Positions 40,015 to 49,264 of a stretch of DNA of 64,000 nt are shown piece after piece. The stretch covers positions 62,001 through 126,000 of the forward strand of contig CABJEP010000005.1 of NCBI GenBank assembly GCA_902364645.1. The letters run 5' to 3'. The notes beneath the pieces are model-generated. The model was not told the DNA's origin and searched no databases. It saw only the letters and a program-made list of their open reading frames with translations. A program made the translations under genes and the position numbers. Within the stretch, counting starts at the first letter, position 1. Each line of letters starts with the position of its first letter. Source of the DNA: Coriobacteriaceae bacterium. Lineage in GTDB: Bacteria > Actinomycetota > Coriobacteriia > Coriobacteriales > Coriobacteriaceae.

Positions 40015-40050
40015 ACATTTCGTGGCGAACGAATCAAGCTAAGGTGCAAA

Positions 40051-40137
40051 AAGTCCCCCGTCCCAGAAAAATCATTGGCAAGGTAGCAAAATGCCCCGCG
40101 GGCAGGAGGCTGCTCGCGGGGCAAAGAAGAGGGACTT
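40051..40137. terminator. Nested hairpin ahead of tex / after Gfo-Idh gene
   Basis: An inner GC-rich stem TGCCCCGCG..CGCGGGGCA (40092-40123; 12 of 13) is framed by AAGTCCC (40051) and GGGACTT (40137). It is probably the terminator for the minus-strand Gfo/Idh operon, 60 bp after its last stop. Confidence 0.65.
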
Positions 40138-40195
40138 GTTGATGGCAGACCGAGGGACTCGGCATGGGGTTTCTGCCGCGGCCGCTCTCAAGGCA

Positions 40196-41236
40196 TTACA
40201 GCTCGACGAGCTGGCCGGTCTCGGCTGCCTCCTTGATAGCGTTGAGAAGCGTGAGCGTCTTGACGTTGTCGGCGGGGGTCACGACGGGCTCGACCTCGCG
40301 GCGGACGACCTTCACAAAGTGCTTGAGCTGCATCTTGTGCGGCAGTGCCGGGTCGACAGCCGGAATCTCCATCTGCAGCGGCTTGTGCCAGTTGGAGGCG
40401 CCGTCGTAGGAGAACTGGTGCAGGCGGGGCAGCGACAGGGCGCCCTTGGTGCCGCCGATAAAGTAGGCGTCGGCGTCGAAGGGGCGGTACTGCGGGTCCT
40501 CGCGAGCAGTCGCCTCCCAGTTCCAGGGGCTGGCGGTGGCATCGGAGATGGTCATGCTTGCGAGCGCGCCATCGGCAAAACGGACGTTGACCACGGCGGA
40601 GTCCTCGGTCTCAAAACCGCGGGCGGCGCTGGACTGCATACCCTGGACGGCAACGGGCTCGCCCAGCAGATAGCGGAGCAGGTCGACGTCGTGAACCAGG
40701 TTAACCAGGATCGGGCCGGCACCCTTCTTGCGGCGCCACTCGACATCGAAATACTCGTCATTCTTATAGATCATGTAGTGGAAGCTCGACACGGTGAGCT
40801 TGCCCAGCTCGCCAGACTCGATGATCTCCTTGGCCTTGTTCACAAACGGGTTGTGGCGACGGTGCTGACCCACGAGCACGGGCACGCCGGCGGTCTCGGC
40901 CTCGGCGGCAAAGGCCTGGGCATCCTCGAGATCGTTGGAGATCGGCTTTTCGACCAGCGGCACGATGTTGCGCTTGATGGCCTCGCGAGCAACGCCCAGG
41001 TGCAGGTCGTTGGGGGTGGCGATAATGACGGCCTCGGGTTTGACCTCGTCCATCATCTGGGCGGGATCGGTGTAAAACGGCACGCCAGCGGCCTCGGCCG
41101 TGGCGCGGGCACCCTCAAAGGCGTCGGCGATGGCGACGAGCTCGGCCTCGGGCTCCTCGGTGACAAAGCGGATGTGGTTGCGGCCCATGGCGCCGGCGCC
41201 GATGACGGCAATGCGGACGGGGTTGAGCTCAGACAT
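40196..41236 (-). CDS. Gfo/Idh/MocA-family oxidoreductase
   Basis: A 346-residue NAD(P)-dependent sugar or inositol dehydrogenase. The Rossmann motif GAGAMGRNH is at residues 13-21, VIIATPNDLH and EKPIS mark the end of the cofactor domain and the catalytic Lys, and HDVDLLRYLLG with an upstream Asp-His fits the second half. It is the last gene of an SDR-MFS-Gfo/Idh operon on the minus strand, probably for uptake and oxidation of a polyol or sugar acid. Substrate unknown. Confidence 0.9.
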   Translation of the reverse strand: MSELNPVRIAVIGAGAMGRNHIRFVTEEPEAELVAIADAFEGARATAEAAGVPFYTDPAQMMDEVKPEAVIIATPNDLHLGVAREAIKRNIVPLVEKPISNDLEDAQAFAAEAETAGVPVLVGQHRRHNPFVNKAKEIIESGELGKLTVSSFHYMIYKNDEYFDVEWRRKKGAGPILVNLVHDVDLLRYLLGEPVAVQGMQSSAARGFETEDSAVVNVRFADGALASMTISDATASPWNWEATAREDPQYRPFDADAYFIGGTKGALSLPRLHQFSYDGASNWHKPLQMEIPAVDPALPHKMQLKHFVKVVRREVEPVVTPADNVKTLTLLNAIKEAAETGQLVEL

Positions 41237-41265
41237 TTCGACTCCTTAATGCTGGTGGCTTGGAA

Positions 41266-41294
41266 TGTGACAAAGGGACAGCCCCTTTGTCACA
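41266..41294. repeat. Dispersed palindrome P1, copy 2
   Basis: TGTGACAAAGGG, a short loop and CCCTTTGTCACA. It lies between the MFS and Gfo/Idh genes within an apparent operon, so it may lower distal expression. Confidence 0.82.
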
Positions 41295-41303
41295 TCGGTA
41301 TAA

Positions 41304-42560
41304 CTAGGCGGACTTCTTCTTGCTGTCGGAGACCATCATGTAGACGGTGAGCACGACGGCGATGGCGGCGATCACGATGGCGCCGTAGAAGGACTGCTGG
41401 TAGGCAGCGCTGCCGGCCTCGGCGTGATACAGCACGGCGGTGATGGGCTGGCTGATCCAGGTAGAAGCAGCGTAGCCCAAGAACATGATGCCGTAGTTGA
41501 CGCCGATGTTGCTGGTGCCAAAGGCGCCACCGGTGAGCGGCGGGTAGATGACGAGCAGGGCGCCAAAGCTAAAGCCGAGCAGGGCGAGCGCCACAAAGAA
41601 CATGCTCTGCGTAAAGCTCATCGACATGATGACGAGGGCGACGATGGTGACGACAAGGCTGATGAGCAGCGACTTATAGGCGCCGAGCTTGTCGATGATC
41701 TGACCAAAGGACAGGCGGCCAACCAGGTTGGCGCAGGTGTTGACGGAGACCACCACACCGCCGAGGGCGACGGCCGCGGCGCTCGTGGGGTCGGCGAAGA
41801 GCTGGACAGCGGCGATGGAGGCAACCTTGCCCACGAGCAGGGTGCCCGCGGTGGCGGCGAAGGCGAAGGTGGCGATGAGGACCCAGAAGCGCGGGGTTTT
41901 GACCATCTCGCCCGGGGTGAGGTCGCCGAAAGTGCCGGCGTGCGCGCCGCCCTTGGGGACCTCGAAGCCCTCGGGCAGCCAACCGGCCTCGGGGGCCTTC
42001 AGGAACAGGGCGGAGGCGGCGATCGTCACAAAGAAGATGACGCCGAGTGCCTTAAGGGCGCCAAAGATGCCAAGGCTCGGGATGAGCAGCGAGGCGAGCA
42101 CCGGGGACAGCACGGCGGGGCCGGCGGTCGAAGCGGCCAGGGTGATGCCGGAGGCGAGGCCCTTTTTGTCGATGAACCACTTTTGGCCGGTGGTGAGCGC
42201 GGGGTTGTAGCCCAGGCCGTTGCCGATGGCGGCGACGAGCGAGAACCACAGGTAGAACTGCCACGGCTCGGTGACGGTGCCGGACATGAACCAGCCCACG
42301 CCGTAGCACACGGCGGCAGCGATCACGACGTTGCGCGGGCCGATCTTATCGGAGATGCGGCCGGCGAAGATGCCCGTCACGGCCATGATGGTCTGGAAGA
42401 CCGGGAAAGCCCAGGTAAGAGCGCTGGACCACTCGGGATAGACGGCGAGTAGGTTCTTGCTCACAACGGAATACAGCGCGATGGAGCTGATAAAGAACAT
42501 GGTGACGCACGCGGCGGAAAGCACGACGGCGCGACCCTTGTTGGAGTTGGTGGAAGCCAT
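41304..42560 (-). CDS. MFS transporter, oxalate/formate antiporter-like (OFA)
   Basis: A 418-residue, 12-helix permease. The loop after helix 2 has the MFS motif GRISDKIGPRNV, and helices 4-5 have AIGNGLGYNPALTTGQKWF, typical of the OFA group (YhjX/OxlT-like). It would import an organic anion or polyol for the flanking dehydrogenases. ATG 42560 has AGAAAGAG ahead. The upstream SDR gene ends 66 bp away. Confidence 0.88.
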   Translation of the reverse strand: MASTNSNKGRAVVLSAACVTMFFISSIALYSVVSKNLLAVYPEWSSALTWAFPVFQTIMAVTGIFAGRISDKIGPRNVVIAAAVCYGVGWFMSGTVTEPWQFYLWFSLVAAIGNGLGYNPALTTGQKWFIDKKGLASGITLAASTAGPAVLSPVLASLLIPSLGIFGALKALGVIFFVTIAASALFLKAPEAGWLPEGFEVPKGGAHAGTFGDLTPGEMVKTPRFWVLIATFAFAATAGTLLVGKVASIAAVQLFADPTSAAAVALGGVVVSVNTCANLVGRLSFGQIIDKLGAYKSLLISLVVTIVALVIMSMSFTQSMFFVALALLGFSFGALLVIYPPLTGGAFGTSNIGVNYGIMFLGYAASTWISQPITAVLYHAEAGSAAYQQSFYGAIVIAAIAVVLTVYMMVSDSKKKSA

Positions 42561-42626
42561 TGGACTCTTTCTAATCGATACGGGGGAGGGGCGGGCGTGT
42601 CCGCGGTGCCTCCCTGTCAGGCTGGT

Positions 42627-43508
42627 TTACTGGTCAGTCGGCTTTGCGACGCCGGACTCATCGGACCAGAGCTCGACGCCCTTGTTCTTGAGGTAGTTGT
42701 CGGCAAAGGCGCGGCGGCCGCCGGGCTTGGCGGTGAGGTCGCCCATCATGTTGGAGAAGCCGCCGTCGACCTTGATGGCGTCGCCGGTGGTAAAGTCTGA
42801 GCGCGTGGACGCCAGGAACATGACGGCGTTGGCGATATCGCTGACCTCGCCGATGCGACGCGCGGCGATGAGGCGGCTGCGGCTCTTCTCGACCTCGGGA
42901 TCGGCGTAAAAGCTTGCCGACATGGGTGTCTTGACAAAGCAGGGCTCGACGCAGTTGGAGCGCACGCCGTAGGGACCCCACTCGGCAGCCAGCATCTTGG
43001 ACATCATGTTGACGCCCGCCTTGGTGGAGCTGTACACGCCCGAGAACGTTTCGGGGGAGTGACTGGCGACGGTGGAGATGTGAACCAGGCGGCCCTGGCC
43101 GGCCTTGATCATCTCGCGACCAAAGCGCTGCGAGGTGATGAAGTAGCCGGTGAGGTTGACGTTGATGACCTCGTTCCAGTCGGAGAGCGGCAGGTCCTCC
43201 ATGGCTGCGAAGCGCAGGATGCCGGCGGTGTTGACGAGGACGTCGACGCGGCCGAAGTTGGCGATGGTGGCGTCGACGGCGGCCTGAACCTCGGCCTCGT
43301 CGGTGGCGTTCATCTTGTAGCCCTCGGCGTGGATGCCAAACTCGGCAGCGAGGTCGGCGGCAGCGGCCTTGACCTTCTTCTCGTCCAGGTCGAGCAGGAC
43401 GACGTTGGCGCCATTGCGGGCGAACTCGCGGCAAATCTCGACGCCCATGCCGCCGAGCGCGCCGGTCACGGCGCAAACATCGCCCTCGAGCTTAAGCCAA
43501 TTGCTCAT
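42627..43508 (-). CDS. Short-chain dehydrogenase/reductase
   Basis: A 293-residue classical SDR. Cofactor motif GALGGMG near residue 16, NTAG at about 90, catalytic Ser in HISTVAS and Tyr/Lys in VYSSTKAG. The C-terminal 40 residues (after VDGGFSNMMGDLTA) are an extension seen in some sugar-alcohol dehydrogenases. First gene of the operon with the OFA transporter and Gfo/Idh enzyme; divergent from the LysR regulator that probably controls it. AAGGGAAG ribosome site ahead of the ATG. Confidence 0.9.
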   Translation of the reverse strand: MSNWLKLEGDVCAVTGALGGMGVEICREFARNGANVVLLDLDEKKVKAAAADLAAEFGIHAEGYKMNATDEAEVQAAVDATIANFGRVDVLVNTAGILRFAAMEDLPLSDWNEVINVNLTGYFITSQRFGREMIKAGQGRLVHISTVASHSPETFSGVYSSTKAGVNMMSKMLAAEWGPYGVRSNCVEPCFVKTPMSASFYADPEVEKSRSRLIAARRIGEVSDIANAVMFLASTRSDFTTGDAIKVDGGFSNMMGDLTAKPGGRRAFADNYLKNKGVELWSDESGVAKPTDQ

Positions 43509-43534
43509 AGGAACTTCCCTTCTTGTGCCTCCCG

Positions 43535-43668
43535 GTGGGTCGCTCCCATTAACCGACCCACGTGGTTTTCGCTGGTTATCGTATGCTTAGCGTTCGCGCA
43601 GGTGAATTGCATATTTGTTAGAATGACGTTAACCGTAGGTTTACACTGTACATTGAGGTTTGTTCTCA
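43535..43668. promoter_or_regulatory. Divergent control region SDR operon / lysR
   Basis: GTGGGTCG (43535-43542) and CGACCCAC (43554-43561) form a hairpin in the SDR leader. CTCAATTGAG near 43659 is a palindrome with T-N11-A character, the usual LysR-type site. Promoters are not clear. Confidence 0.4.
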
Positions 43669-43741
43669 ATTGAGCGCGTGACCTGCGAAAACGACCCCCT
43701 GCGGTGCTGTGGGCCCGCGCGTGCGAAAACGGGAGATTGAC

Positions 43742-44620
43742 GTGTACGATCGACGACTTGACGCTATTTCGGCCGCCGCGGAGCTGGGAAGTTTCTCGCG
43801 TGCCGCGGCAAAGCTGCGCGTGTCGACGCCGGCACTCGTCAAGCAGGTTTCGGGCTTCGAGGCCGAGTTCGGCATCACGCTGTTCGAGCGCTCGCATTCG
43901 GGCGTCAAGGTGACGCCGGCGGGTGCTCTGCTGGTGGACGACGCGCGCTCGATCATGCGCCAGTCCGAGGACGCACTGCGTCGTGCCCGACGCGCGGCGG
44001 GCGATGGCGGCGCCGTGCGCCTGGGTGTGTCGATGATGTGCCCGGGGCGCCATACACTCGCGCTATGGCCGCAGCTGCACGACATGGAACCGCGTTTGCG
44101 TTTTGAGATTGTGCCGGTGGGGGACCTTTACGATGAGCACGAGACCGTTATGCGCAGTCTGGGACGCGAGGTCGACGTGGTGCAGTCGAGTTTTTCGACC
44201 CCGCGCTGGGGAGACGCCTGCCAAAAGCTTCGCATCGTTACCGTGCCGTTTTATATCGACGTGCCGCGCACAAGCCGACTCGCGCGCAAGACGCGCATCA
44301 CGGTTGCCGACCTGGAGGGTATGCGCCTGCGCGTGCTTCGTCACGGCAACGACGCCATGGACAGCCTGCGTATCGATCTTTTGGCCGACGGCGGCGTGGA
44401 CGTGATCGACGTGGACAGCTTTGACTTTGCGCTTTTTAACGAGGCGGAGGAAAAGGGCGACGCGGTGCTCACCTGCGGAGCGTGGTCGGGCGTGCACCCG
44501 GCCTTTGTGGGCGTACCGTTTTTGTGCGGCCGCGAGGTGCCGGTCTATTTGCACTACCCGCTCGAGCCCACCCTCCAAGTCCAAAAATTCGTCAACGCCA
44601 TTGCCCAACTCCTCAAGTAG
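43742..44620 (+). CDS. LysR-family transcription regulator
   Basis: A 292-residue LTTR. The N-terminal winged helix has RRLDAISAAAELGSFSRAAA, LRVSTPALVKQVS and LFERSHSGVKVTPAG, which are the family pattern. The remaining 200 residues form the substrate-binding domain. GTG 43742 is the start (GGGAG 6 bp ahead); the longer frame to 43709 lacks a ribosome site. It is divergent from the SDR-MFS-Gfo/Idh operon. Confidence 0.9.
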   Translation: MYDRRLDAISAAAELGSFSRAAAKLRVSTPALVKQVSGFEAEFGITLFERSHSGVKVTPAGALLVDDARSIMRQSEDALRRARRAAGDGGAVRLGVSMMCPGRHTLALWPQLHDMEPRLRFEIVPVGDLYDEHETVMRSLGREVDVVQSSFSTPRWGDACQKLRIVTVPFYIDVPRTSRLARKTRITVADLEGMRLRVLRHGNDAMDSLRIDLLADGGVDVIDVDSFDFALFNEAEEKGDAVLTCGAWSGVHPAFVGVPFLCGREVPVYLHYPLEPTLQVQKFVNAIAQLLK

Positions 44621-44632
44621 CTCACACAAAAC

Positions 44633-44660
44633 GAGGCCCTGGCCAAACGGCCAGGGCCTC
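44633..44660 (+). terminator. Terminator after lysR
   Basis: GAGGCCCTGGCC-AAAC-GGCCAGGGCCTC is a perfect 12-bp stem. T-rich sequence follows a few bases later (CCTTTATTCCGTTTT). Confidence 0.82.
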
Positions 44661-44703
44661 ACTAACCTTTATTCCGTTTTAAACGACGGGCTGATCACGC
44701 GTA

Positions 44704-44810
44704 GGAGGGTGCCCCGTGGACGGCGGTGTATTTCCTCCGCGCGCAGTTTCGCAGCGCAGCGAGAATGTTTGAGCACGGAGGAGTTACCCCGCCGCCCCGG
44801 GGAACCCTCC
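44704..44810. repeat. Nested palindrome 5
   Basis: Arms 44704-44739 and 44776-44810 (GGAGGG..CCCCG..GGCGG..TCCTCCG) pair imperfectly over about 35 bp. It lies between two convergent transcription units, the lysR gene and the ABC exporter. Confidence 0.62.
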
Positions 44811-44824
44811 GTCAGTAATCGTTC

Positions 44825-46744
44825 CTACTCCAGCTCAAACGCACCCGTGTAGAGCTGGTAGTAATACCCGCGCTTGGCGATCAGTTCGTCGTGGTTGCCG
44901 CGCTCGATGATGCGGCCGTGGTCCAGGCAGATGATTGCGTCGGAGTTGCGCACGGTGGAGAGGCGGTGCGCGATGACAAACGTCGTGCGGCCCTCCATGA
45001 GCTTATCCATGCCCGCCTGCACGATAGCCTCGGTGCGGGTGTCGATGGAGCTCGTGGCCTCGTCCAGAATCATCGCCGGCGGATCGGCGACGGCGGCGCG
45101 CGCAATCGAAATCAGCTGGCGCTGGCCCTGCGACAGCTGGGCACCGTTACCGGTGAGCATGGTGTCGTAGCCGTCGGGCAGGCGGGTGATAAAGTCGTCC
45201 GCGCCCGCGAGCTTGGCCGCCGCGATGCACTCCTCGTCGGTCGCATCCAGGTTGCCGTAGCGGATGTTATCCATCACGGTGCCGGTGAACAGGTTCACGT
45301 CCTGCAGCACGACACCCAGCGAGCGGCGCAGATCGGCCTTGCGGATTTTGTTGACGTTGATGCCGTCGTAGCGAATCTTGCCGTCGGCGATGTCATAGAA
45401 ACGGTTGATGAGGTTGGTGATGGTCGTCTTGCCGGCACCGGTGGCGCCGACAAACGCGACCTTCTGGCCCGGCTTGGCGTATACGGACACGCCGTGCAGC
45501 ACCTCGTGGTCGGGCGTGTAGCCAAAGTCGACGTTGTCCATGACCAGGTCGCCGCGCAGCGGCACGTACTCGATCTCGCCGGTTGCGCGGTGCGGATGCT
45601 TCCATGCCCACATGCCAGTATGGTGGTCGGCCTCCTCGAGCTCCCAGGTCTCGGGGTTTACCTGCGCGTTGACGAGCGTCACGTAGCCTTCGTCGGCCTC
45701 GGGCTCCTCATCGATGAGCTCAAAGATGCGGTCGGCGCCGGCGAGGCCCATGACCACGGCGTTGATCTGCTGCGAGATCTGGCCGATCTGTCCGCAGAAC
45801 TGCTTGGTCATGTTGAGGAACGGCACCACGACGGCGATGGACAGCGCCATGCCCGAGATGCTCAGGTTGGGCACGCCCAGCGCCAGGAAAATGCCGCCCG
45901 CCAGTGCGACCAGCACGTAGAGCAGGTTGCCCAGGTTCATAAGGATGGGCATGAGGATGTTGGCGTACATGTTGGCCTTTTGCGAGACCTCGAAGAGCTT
46001 CTCGTTGCGCTCGTCAAAATCGGCCTCGGCGGCAGACTCGTGGCAGAACGCCTTGACGACCTTCTGGCCGTTCATGACCTCCTCGATATGGCCCTCGACC
46101 ACGCCGAGCTCGGTCTGCTGCGCAATGAAGAAACGCGCGGAATTGGAGCCGAGCAGCTTGGTCATAAAGGTCATAAAGGCGACGCCGGCGATGATGACCA
46201 GGCACATCCACACGCTGTAGTACAGCATGATAAAGAACACCGTGACGATGATGATGATCGTCATGAGCAGGTTGGGCAGCGACTGACTGATCATCTGGCG
46301 CAGCGTATCGATGTCGTTGGTGTAGTGGCTCATGATATCGCCGCGCTGGTGCGTGTCGAAGTAGCGGATCGGCAGGTCCTGCATGCGGTTGAACATCATC
46401 TCGCGCAGCTTCTCGAGCGAGCCCTGCGTGACGATAGCCATGGCGCGGTTCCAGAAGAGCGAGGACAGGACACCGACGCCGTAGATGCAGGCGAGGGTGG
46501 TCACGAGCTGCAGAATCTTGGGCTGTGCGGCTTCCCAATCGCCCGACTGCCACGATTCGCTAATAATCTGCAGGGCGCTCTGCAGGAAGGTCGCGCCGAT
46601 GGAGTTGATGATGGCGCAGAGCACCACGCCGGCGACGACAAGGGGCAAAAGCACGGGATAGAAGTCAAAGAGCGTCTTGATGAGGCGCGACATGGTGCCG
46701 CCCTTACGGTTGAGCGCGCGCTCGGCGGTCGTTGCCTTACTCAT
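44825..46744 (-). CDS. ABC exporter subunit, permease-ATPase fusion (catalytic partner)
   Basis: A 639-residue half-transporter with six membrane helices (residues about 20-330) and an ATPase domain. Walker A is GATGAGKTT, Walker B with catalytic Glu MILDEATSS, H-loop IAHRLST, but the signature is LSQGQRQL. The upstream partner shows the reverse (Asp for Glu, normal signature), so the pair is a heterodimeric exporter with one consensus ATP site. ATG 46744 overlaps the partner's end by 8 bp and has AGGAGG ahead; a longer frame runs back into that gene. Confidence 0.93.
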   Translation of the reverse strand: MSKATTAERALNRKGGTMSRLIKTLFDFYPVLLPLVVAGVVLCAIINSIGATFLQSALQIISESWQSGDWEAAQPKILQLVTTLACIYGVGVLSSLFWNRAMAIVTQGSLEKLREMMFNRMQDLPIRYFDTHQRGDIMSHYTNDIDTLRQMISQSLPNLLMTIIIIVTVFFIMLYYSVWMCLVIIAGVAFMTFMTKLLGSNSARFFIAQQTELGVVEGHIEEVMNGQKVVKAFCHESAAEADFDERNEKLFEVSQKANMYANILMPILMNLGNLLYVLVALAGGIFLALGVPNLSISGMALSIAVVVPFLNMTKQFCGQIGQISQQINAVVMGLAGADRIFELIDEEPEADEGYVTLVNAQVNPETWELEEADHHTGMWAWKHPHRATGEIEYVPLRGDLVMDNVDFGYTPDHEVLHGVSVYAKPGQKVAFVGATGAGKTTITNLINRFYDIADGKIRYDGINVNKIRKADLRRSLGVVLQDVNLFTGTVMDNIRYGNLDATDEECIAAAKLAGADDFITRLPDGYDTMLTGNGAQLSQGQRQLISIARAAVADPPAMILDEATSSIDTRTEAIVQAGMDKLMEGRTTFVIAHRLSTVRNSDAIICLDHGRIIERGNHDELIAKRGYYYQLYTGAFELE

Positions 46745-48551
46745 GTGCCTCGCCTCCTTCCTGGGTCTGAGCTTGCGTTGCGGATGCCTCGGTGTCGGCC
46801 TCGACGGCCCCTTCGCCCTCGGCAGACATCTTGTTTTGCGAGGTAAAGGTCTCTCGGTAGATCTCGCTCGTCTTGAGCAGCTCTTCGTGGTTGCCGATCT
46901 GTGCGATGCGGCCGCCCTCCATGACAATGATGCGGTCTGCGTCCTGCACGGAGCTGATGCGCTGGGCGATGATGAGCTTGGTCGTGTTGGGCAGATAGCT
47001 TGCCAGGCCTGCGCGAATCTTGGCGTCAGTCTTGGTGTCGACGGCGCTGGTGGAGTCGTCCAGGATCAAGATCTTGGGGCGACGCAACAGGGCGCGTGCA
47101 ATGCACAGGCGCTGCTTCTGACCGCCCGAAACATTAGAGCCGCCCTGTTCGATCCAGGTGTCGTAGCCCTTGGGGAAACCGTCGACAAACTCGTCGGCGC
47201 AGGCCAGATGCGCTGCCTCGCGGACTTCCTCGTCGGTGGCGTTCGGGTCGCCCCAACGCAGGTTCTCGGCGATGGTGCCGCTAAACAGCACGTTTTTCTG
47301 CAGCACCATGGCGACCTGGTGACGCAGCGCGTCCAGGTCGTAGTCGCGCACGTCCACGCCGCCCACGCGCACAGCGCCTTCGGTGGTGTCGTACAGGCGG
47401 GCGATGAGGTTAACGAGCGTGGACTTGGCCGAGCCGGTGCCGCCGATGATGCCGATGGTCTCGCCGCTCGTAATGTGCAGGTCGATATCGTCGAGCGCCT
47501 GGCGCTTCGCATGCTTGGAATACTTAAAGCTCACGTGGTCAAAGTCGATGGAACCGTCGGCAACCTCGAGCACGGGCTCGGCGGGATCGGCGATCGTGGG
47601 CTCGGCGGCCAGCACCTCGGCAATGCGGTGTGCCGATTCGTCGGCCATGGTCACCATGACAAAGATCATCGACAGCTGCATCAGGCTCATGAGAATCTGG
47701 AAACCATAGGTAAAGGTCGAGGAGAGCTGGCCCACGTCGAACAGCGTGCCCTGGCTCGTGATGATGAGCTTGGAGCCCAGGTAGATGATGACGACAAACG
47801 CGCCGTTGACGCAGATGTTCATCATGGGGTTGTTAAAGGCGAGCAGCTTCTCGGCGCGGGTGAAGTCCATCTGGACGTCGCGCGCGGCGGTCGCGAACTT
47901 CTCCTTCTCAAAGTCTTCGCGCACATAGCTCTTGACCACGCGCATACCGGTGACGTTTTCCTCGACGGACTCGTTAAGGGCATCGTACTTGTGGAACACG
48001 CGCGAGAAGATGGGGCGCACCTTAAAGATGATAAAGAACAGTCCAAAGCCCAGCAGCGGAATGATGACCAGGTAGACCATGGCGACGCTGCCGCCCATGA
48101 TAAACGCCATGGTAAAGGCGAAGATCAATACCAGCGGCGCGCGCACGGCGATACGGATGATCATCATAAAGGCCTGCTGCACGTTGTTGATATCGGTGGT
48201 CAGGCGCGTGACGAGCGAGGAGCTCGAGAACTCATCGATGTTGGCAAAGCTGAACGTCTGGATCTTGTAGAACAGGTCGTGACGCAGGTTCTTGGCGAAC
48301 CCGCAGCTCGCATGGCTGCAGGTGACGCCGGCAGCGGCACCAAAAGCAAGCGACGTCAGCGCGATGAGCACCAAAAAGCCTGCGGTGGGAAGCATCTCGG
48401 CTACGGTGGCGCCGTCTTTGATGGCGTCGATCAGGTTGGCAGTGATAAATGGAATCAGCATCTCGCAGAGCACCTCGCCAAGCACAAGCAACGGCGTAGC
48501 AACGGTGACTTTCATATAGTCGCGGATGCTGCCCATGAGGGTTTTAATCAT
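46737..48551 (-). CDS. ABC exporter subunit, permease-ATPase fusion (degenerate-site partner)
   Basis: A 604-residue half-transporter: six helices, then ATPase domain with Walker A GGTGSAKST, signature VSGGQKQRL and Walker B ILDDSTSAVD, where Asp replaces the catalytic Glu. Partner of the 44825-46744 gene. It overlaps the MarR gene by 8 bp at the start and the partner by 8 bp at the end, so the three form a translationally coupled operon. The C-terminus is Glu/Ala-rich. Probable drug or toxic-compound export, substrate unknown. Confidence 0.93.
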   Translation of the reverse strand: MIKTLMGSIRDYMKVTVATPLLVLGEVLCEMLIPFITANLIDAIKDGATVAEMLPTAGFLVLIALTSLAFGAAAGVTCSHASCGFAKNLRHDLFYKIQTFSFANIDEFSSSSLVTRLTTDINNVQQAFMMIIRIAVRAPLVLIFAFTMAFIMGGSVAMVYLVIIPLLGFGLFFIIFKVRPIFSRVFHKYDALNESVEENVTGMRVVKSYVREDFEKEKFATAARDVQMDFTRAEKLLAFNNPMMNICVNGAFVVIIYLGSKLIITSQGTLFDVGQLSSTFTYGFQILMSLMQLSMIFVMVTMADESAHRIAEVLAAEPTIADPAEPVLEVADGSIDFDHVSFKYSKHAKRQALDDIDLHITSGETIGIIGGTGSAKSTLVNLIARLYDTTEGAVRVGGVDVRDYDLDALRHQVAMVLQKNVLFSGTIAENLRWGDPNATDEEVREAAHLACADEFVDGFPKGYDTWIEQGGSNVSGGQKQRLCIARALLRRPKILILDDSTSAVDTKTDAKIRAGLASYLPNTTKLIIAQRISSVQDADRIIVMEGGRIAQIGNHEELLKTSEIYRETFTSQNKMSAEGEGAVEADTEASATQAQTQEGGEAHE

Positions 48552-49050
48552 CCAGTTCCTCCCAGGTTACGCGGATTTTATCGAGCATTTCGGCGAGGTC
48601 CTCGCGCTCGTCGTGGGTGAGCGCGCTAAAGGCCTGCTCTCTAAAGCGAATGCGGGCTGCCTGGTCGATGCGGGCGTTTTCCCGGCCGGTTTCGGTCAGG
48701 CGAATGGTGAGTTGCCGTCGATCCTTGGGGTTACGGCTGCGCTCGATGAGGCCGTTGAGCTCGAGCTTGGACAGGATCTCGGAAAGCGATCCCGGCTTGA
48801 GGTCAAAGTGCATGCCGAGCTCCTGCTGCGACATCTCGCCGCCGGGTTGCTTGGCTAGCAGGCAGATGATGGGCGCCTTGCCGGATACGCCTCCGCCATG
48901 AAAGTGCATGTAATGGCCGCAAAAGCCCAGATTATTGAGGATGCGCTTGGCAAGCTTGTCTTCGGCGCTGACCGCTTCGGGTACATCCGCAGGCTGTGAC
49001 GGGTCGCCGCCGGGCTCATGCGAACAAAGGTTAAGAGGTTCATCGCACAT
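48544..49050 (-). CDS. MarR-family regulator of the ABC exporter
   Basis: A 168-residue regulator. The first 40 residues are a variable tail; the winged helix follows with MSQQELGMHFDLKPGSLSEILSKLELNGLI and a wing with RNPKDRRQLTIRLTETG, the most diagnostic MarR element. It starts the exporter operon and overlaps the first subunit by 8 bp, a usual autoregulated arrangement. A GTTAGG/CCTAAC operator candidate lies upstream. Confidence 0.92.
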   Translation of the reverse strand: MCDEPLNLCSHEPGGDPSQPADVPEAVSAEDKLAKRILNNLGFCGHYMHFHGGGVSGKAPIICLLAKQPGGEMSQQELGMHFDLKPGSLSEILSKLELNGLIERSRNPKDRRQLTIRLTETGRENARIDQAARIRFREQAFSALTHDEREDLAEMLDKIRVTWEELDD

Positions 49051-49074
49051 GAATTAGTGTTGCTCCTTTCTTTA

Positions 49075-49104
49075 GTTAGGTAGTGGAATTGTTTTGTGCC
49101 TAAC
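49075..49104. promoter_or_regulatory. Operator candidate upstream of MarR operon
   Basis: TTAGTTAGG (GTTAGG at 49075-49080) and CCTAACCAA (CCTAAC at 49099-49104) form an interrupted inverted repeat 25 bp upstream of the marR start. MarR proteins of this operon type often bind such sites. Confidence 0.45.
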
Positions 49105-49150
49105 CAATCTAGGAGCATGAGAAATGAATGTCAAGGTACCAAACTTTATA

Positions 49151-49178
49151 GTTACGGCGTTTTGCCAAACGCCGTAAC
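49151..49178. repeat. Perfect 12-bp hairpin between marR and pyridoxamine kinase genes
   Basis: GTTACGGCGTTT-TGCC-AAACGCCGTAAC. It lies in the divergent gap, 87 bp ahead of the kinase start. A leader hairpin or terminator for antisense transcripts; no riboswitch fold was recognised. Confidence 0.6.
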
Positions 49179-49264
49179 CGCTCGACTCCGCTCGCAACGT
49201 TCCCTGCGCTACACTTAGTCGCACTGTGGCGCTGCGCGTCGCGCCCGAAACAAGGGAGACCTTC

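Noticed and set aside
39776..40195. Small plus-strand gene between tex and the Gfo/Idh gene
   Set aside because: The frame crosses both arms of a nested palindrome and has no start signal or homology.
49105..49264. Riboswitch upstream of the pyridoxamine kinase
   Set aside because: Only a single perfect hairpin is present; no known aptamer motif is recognisable.
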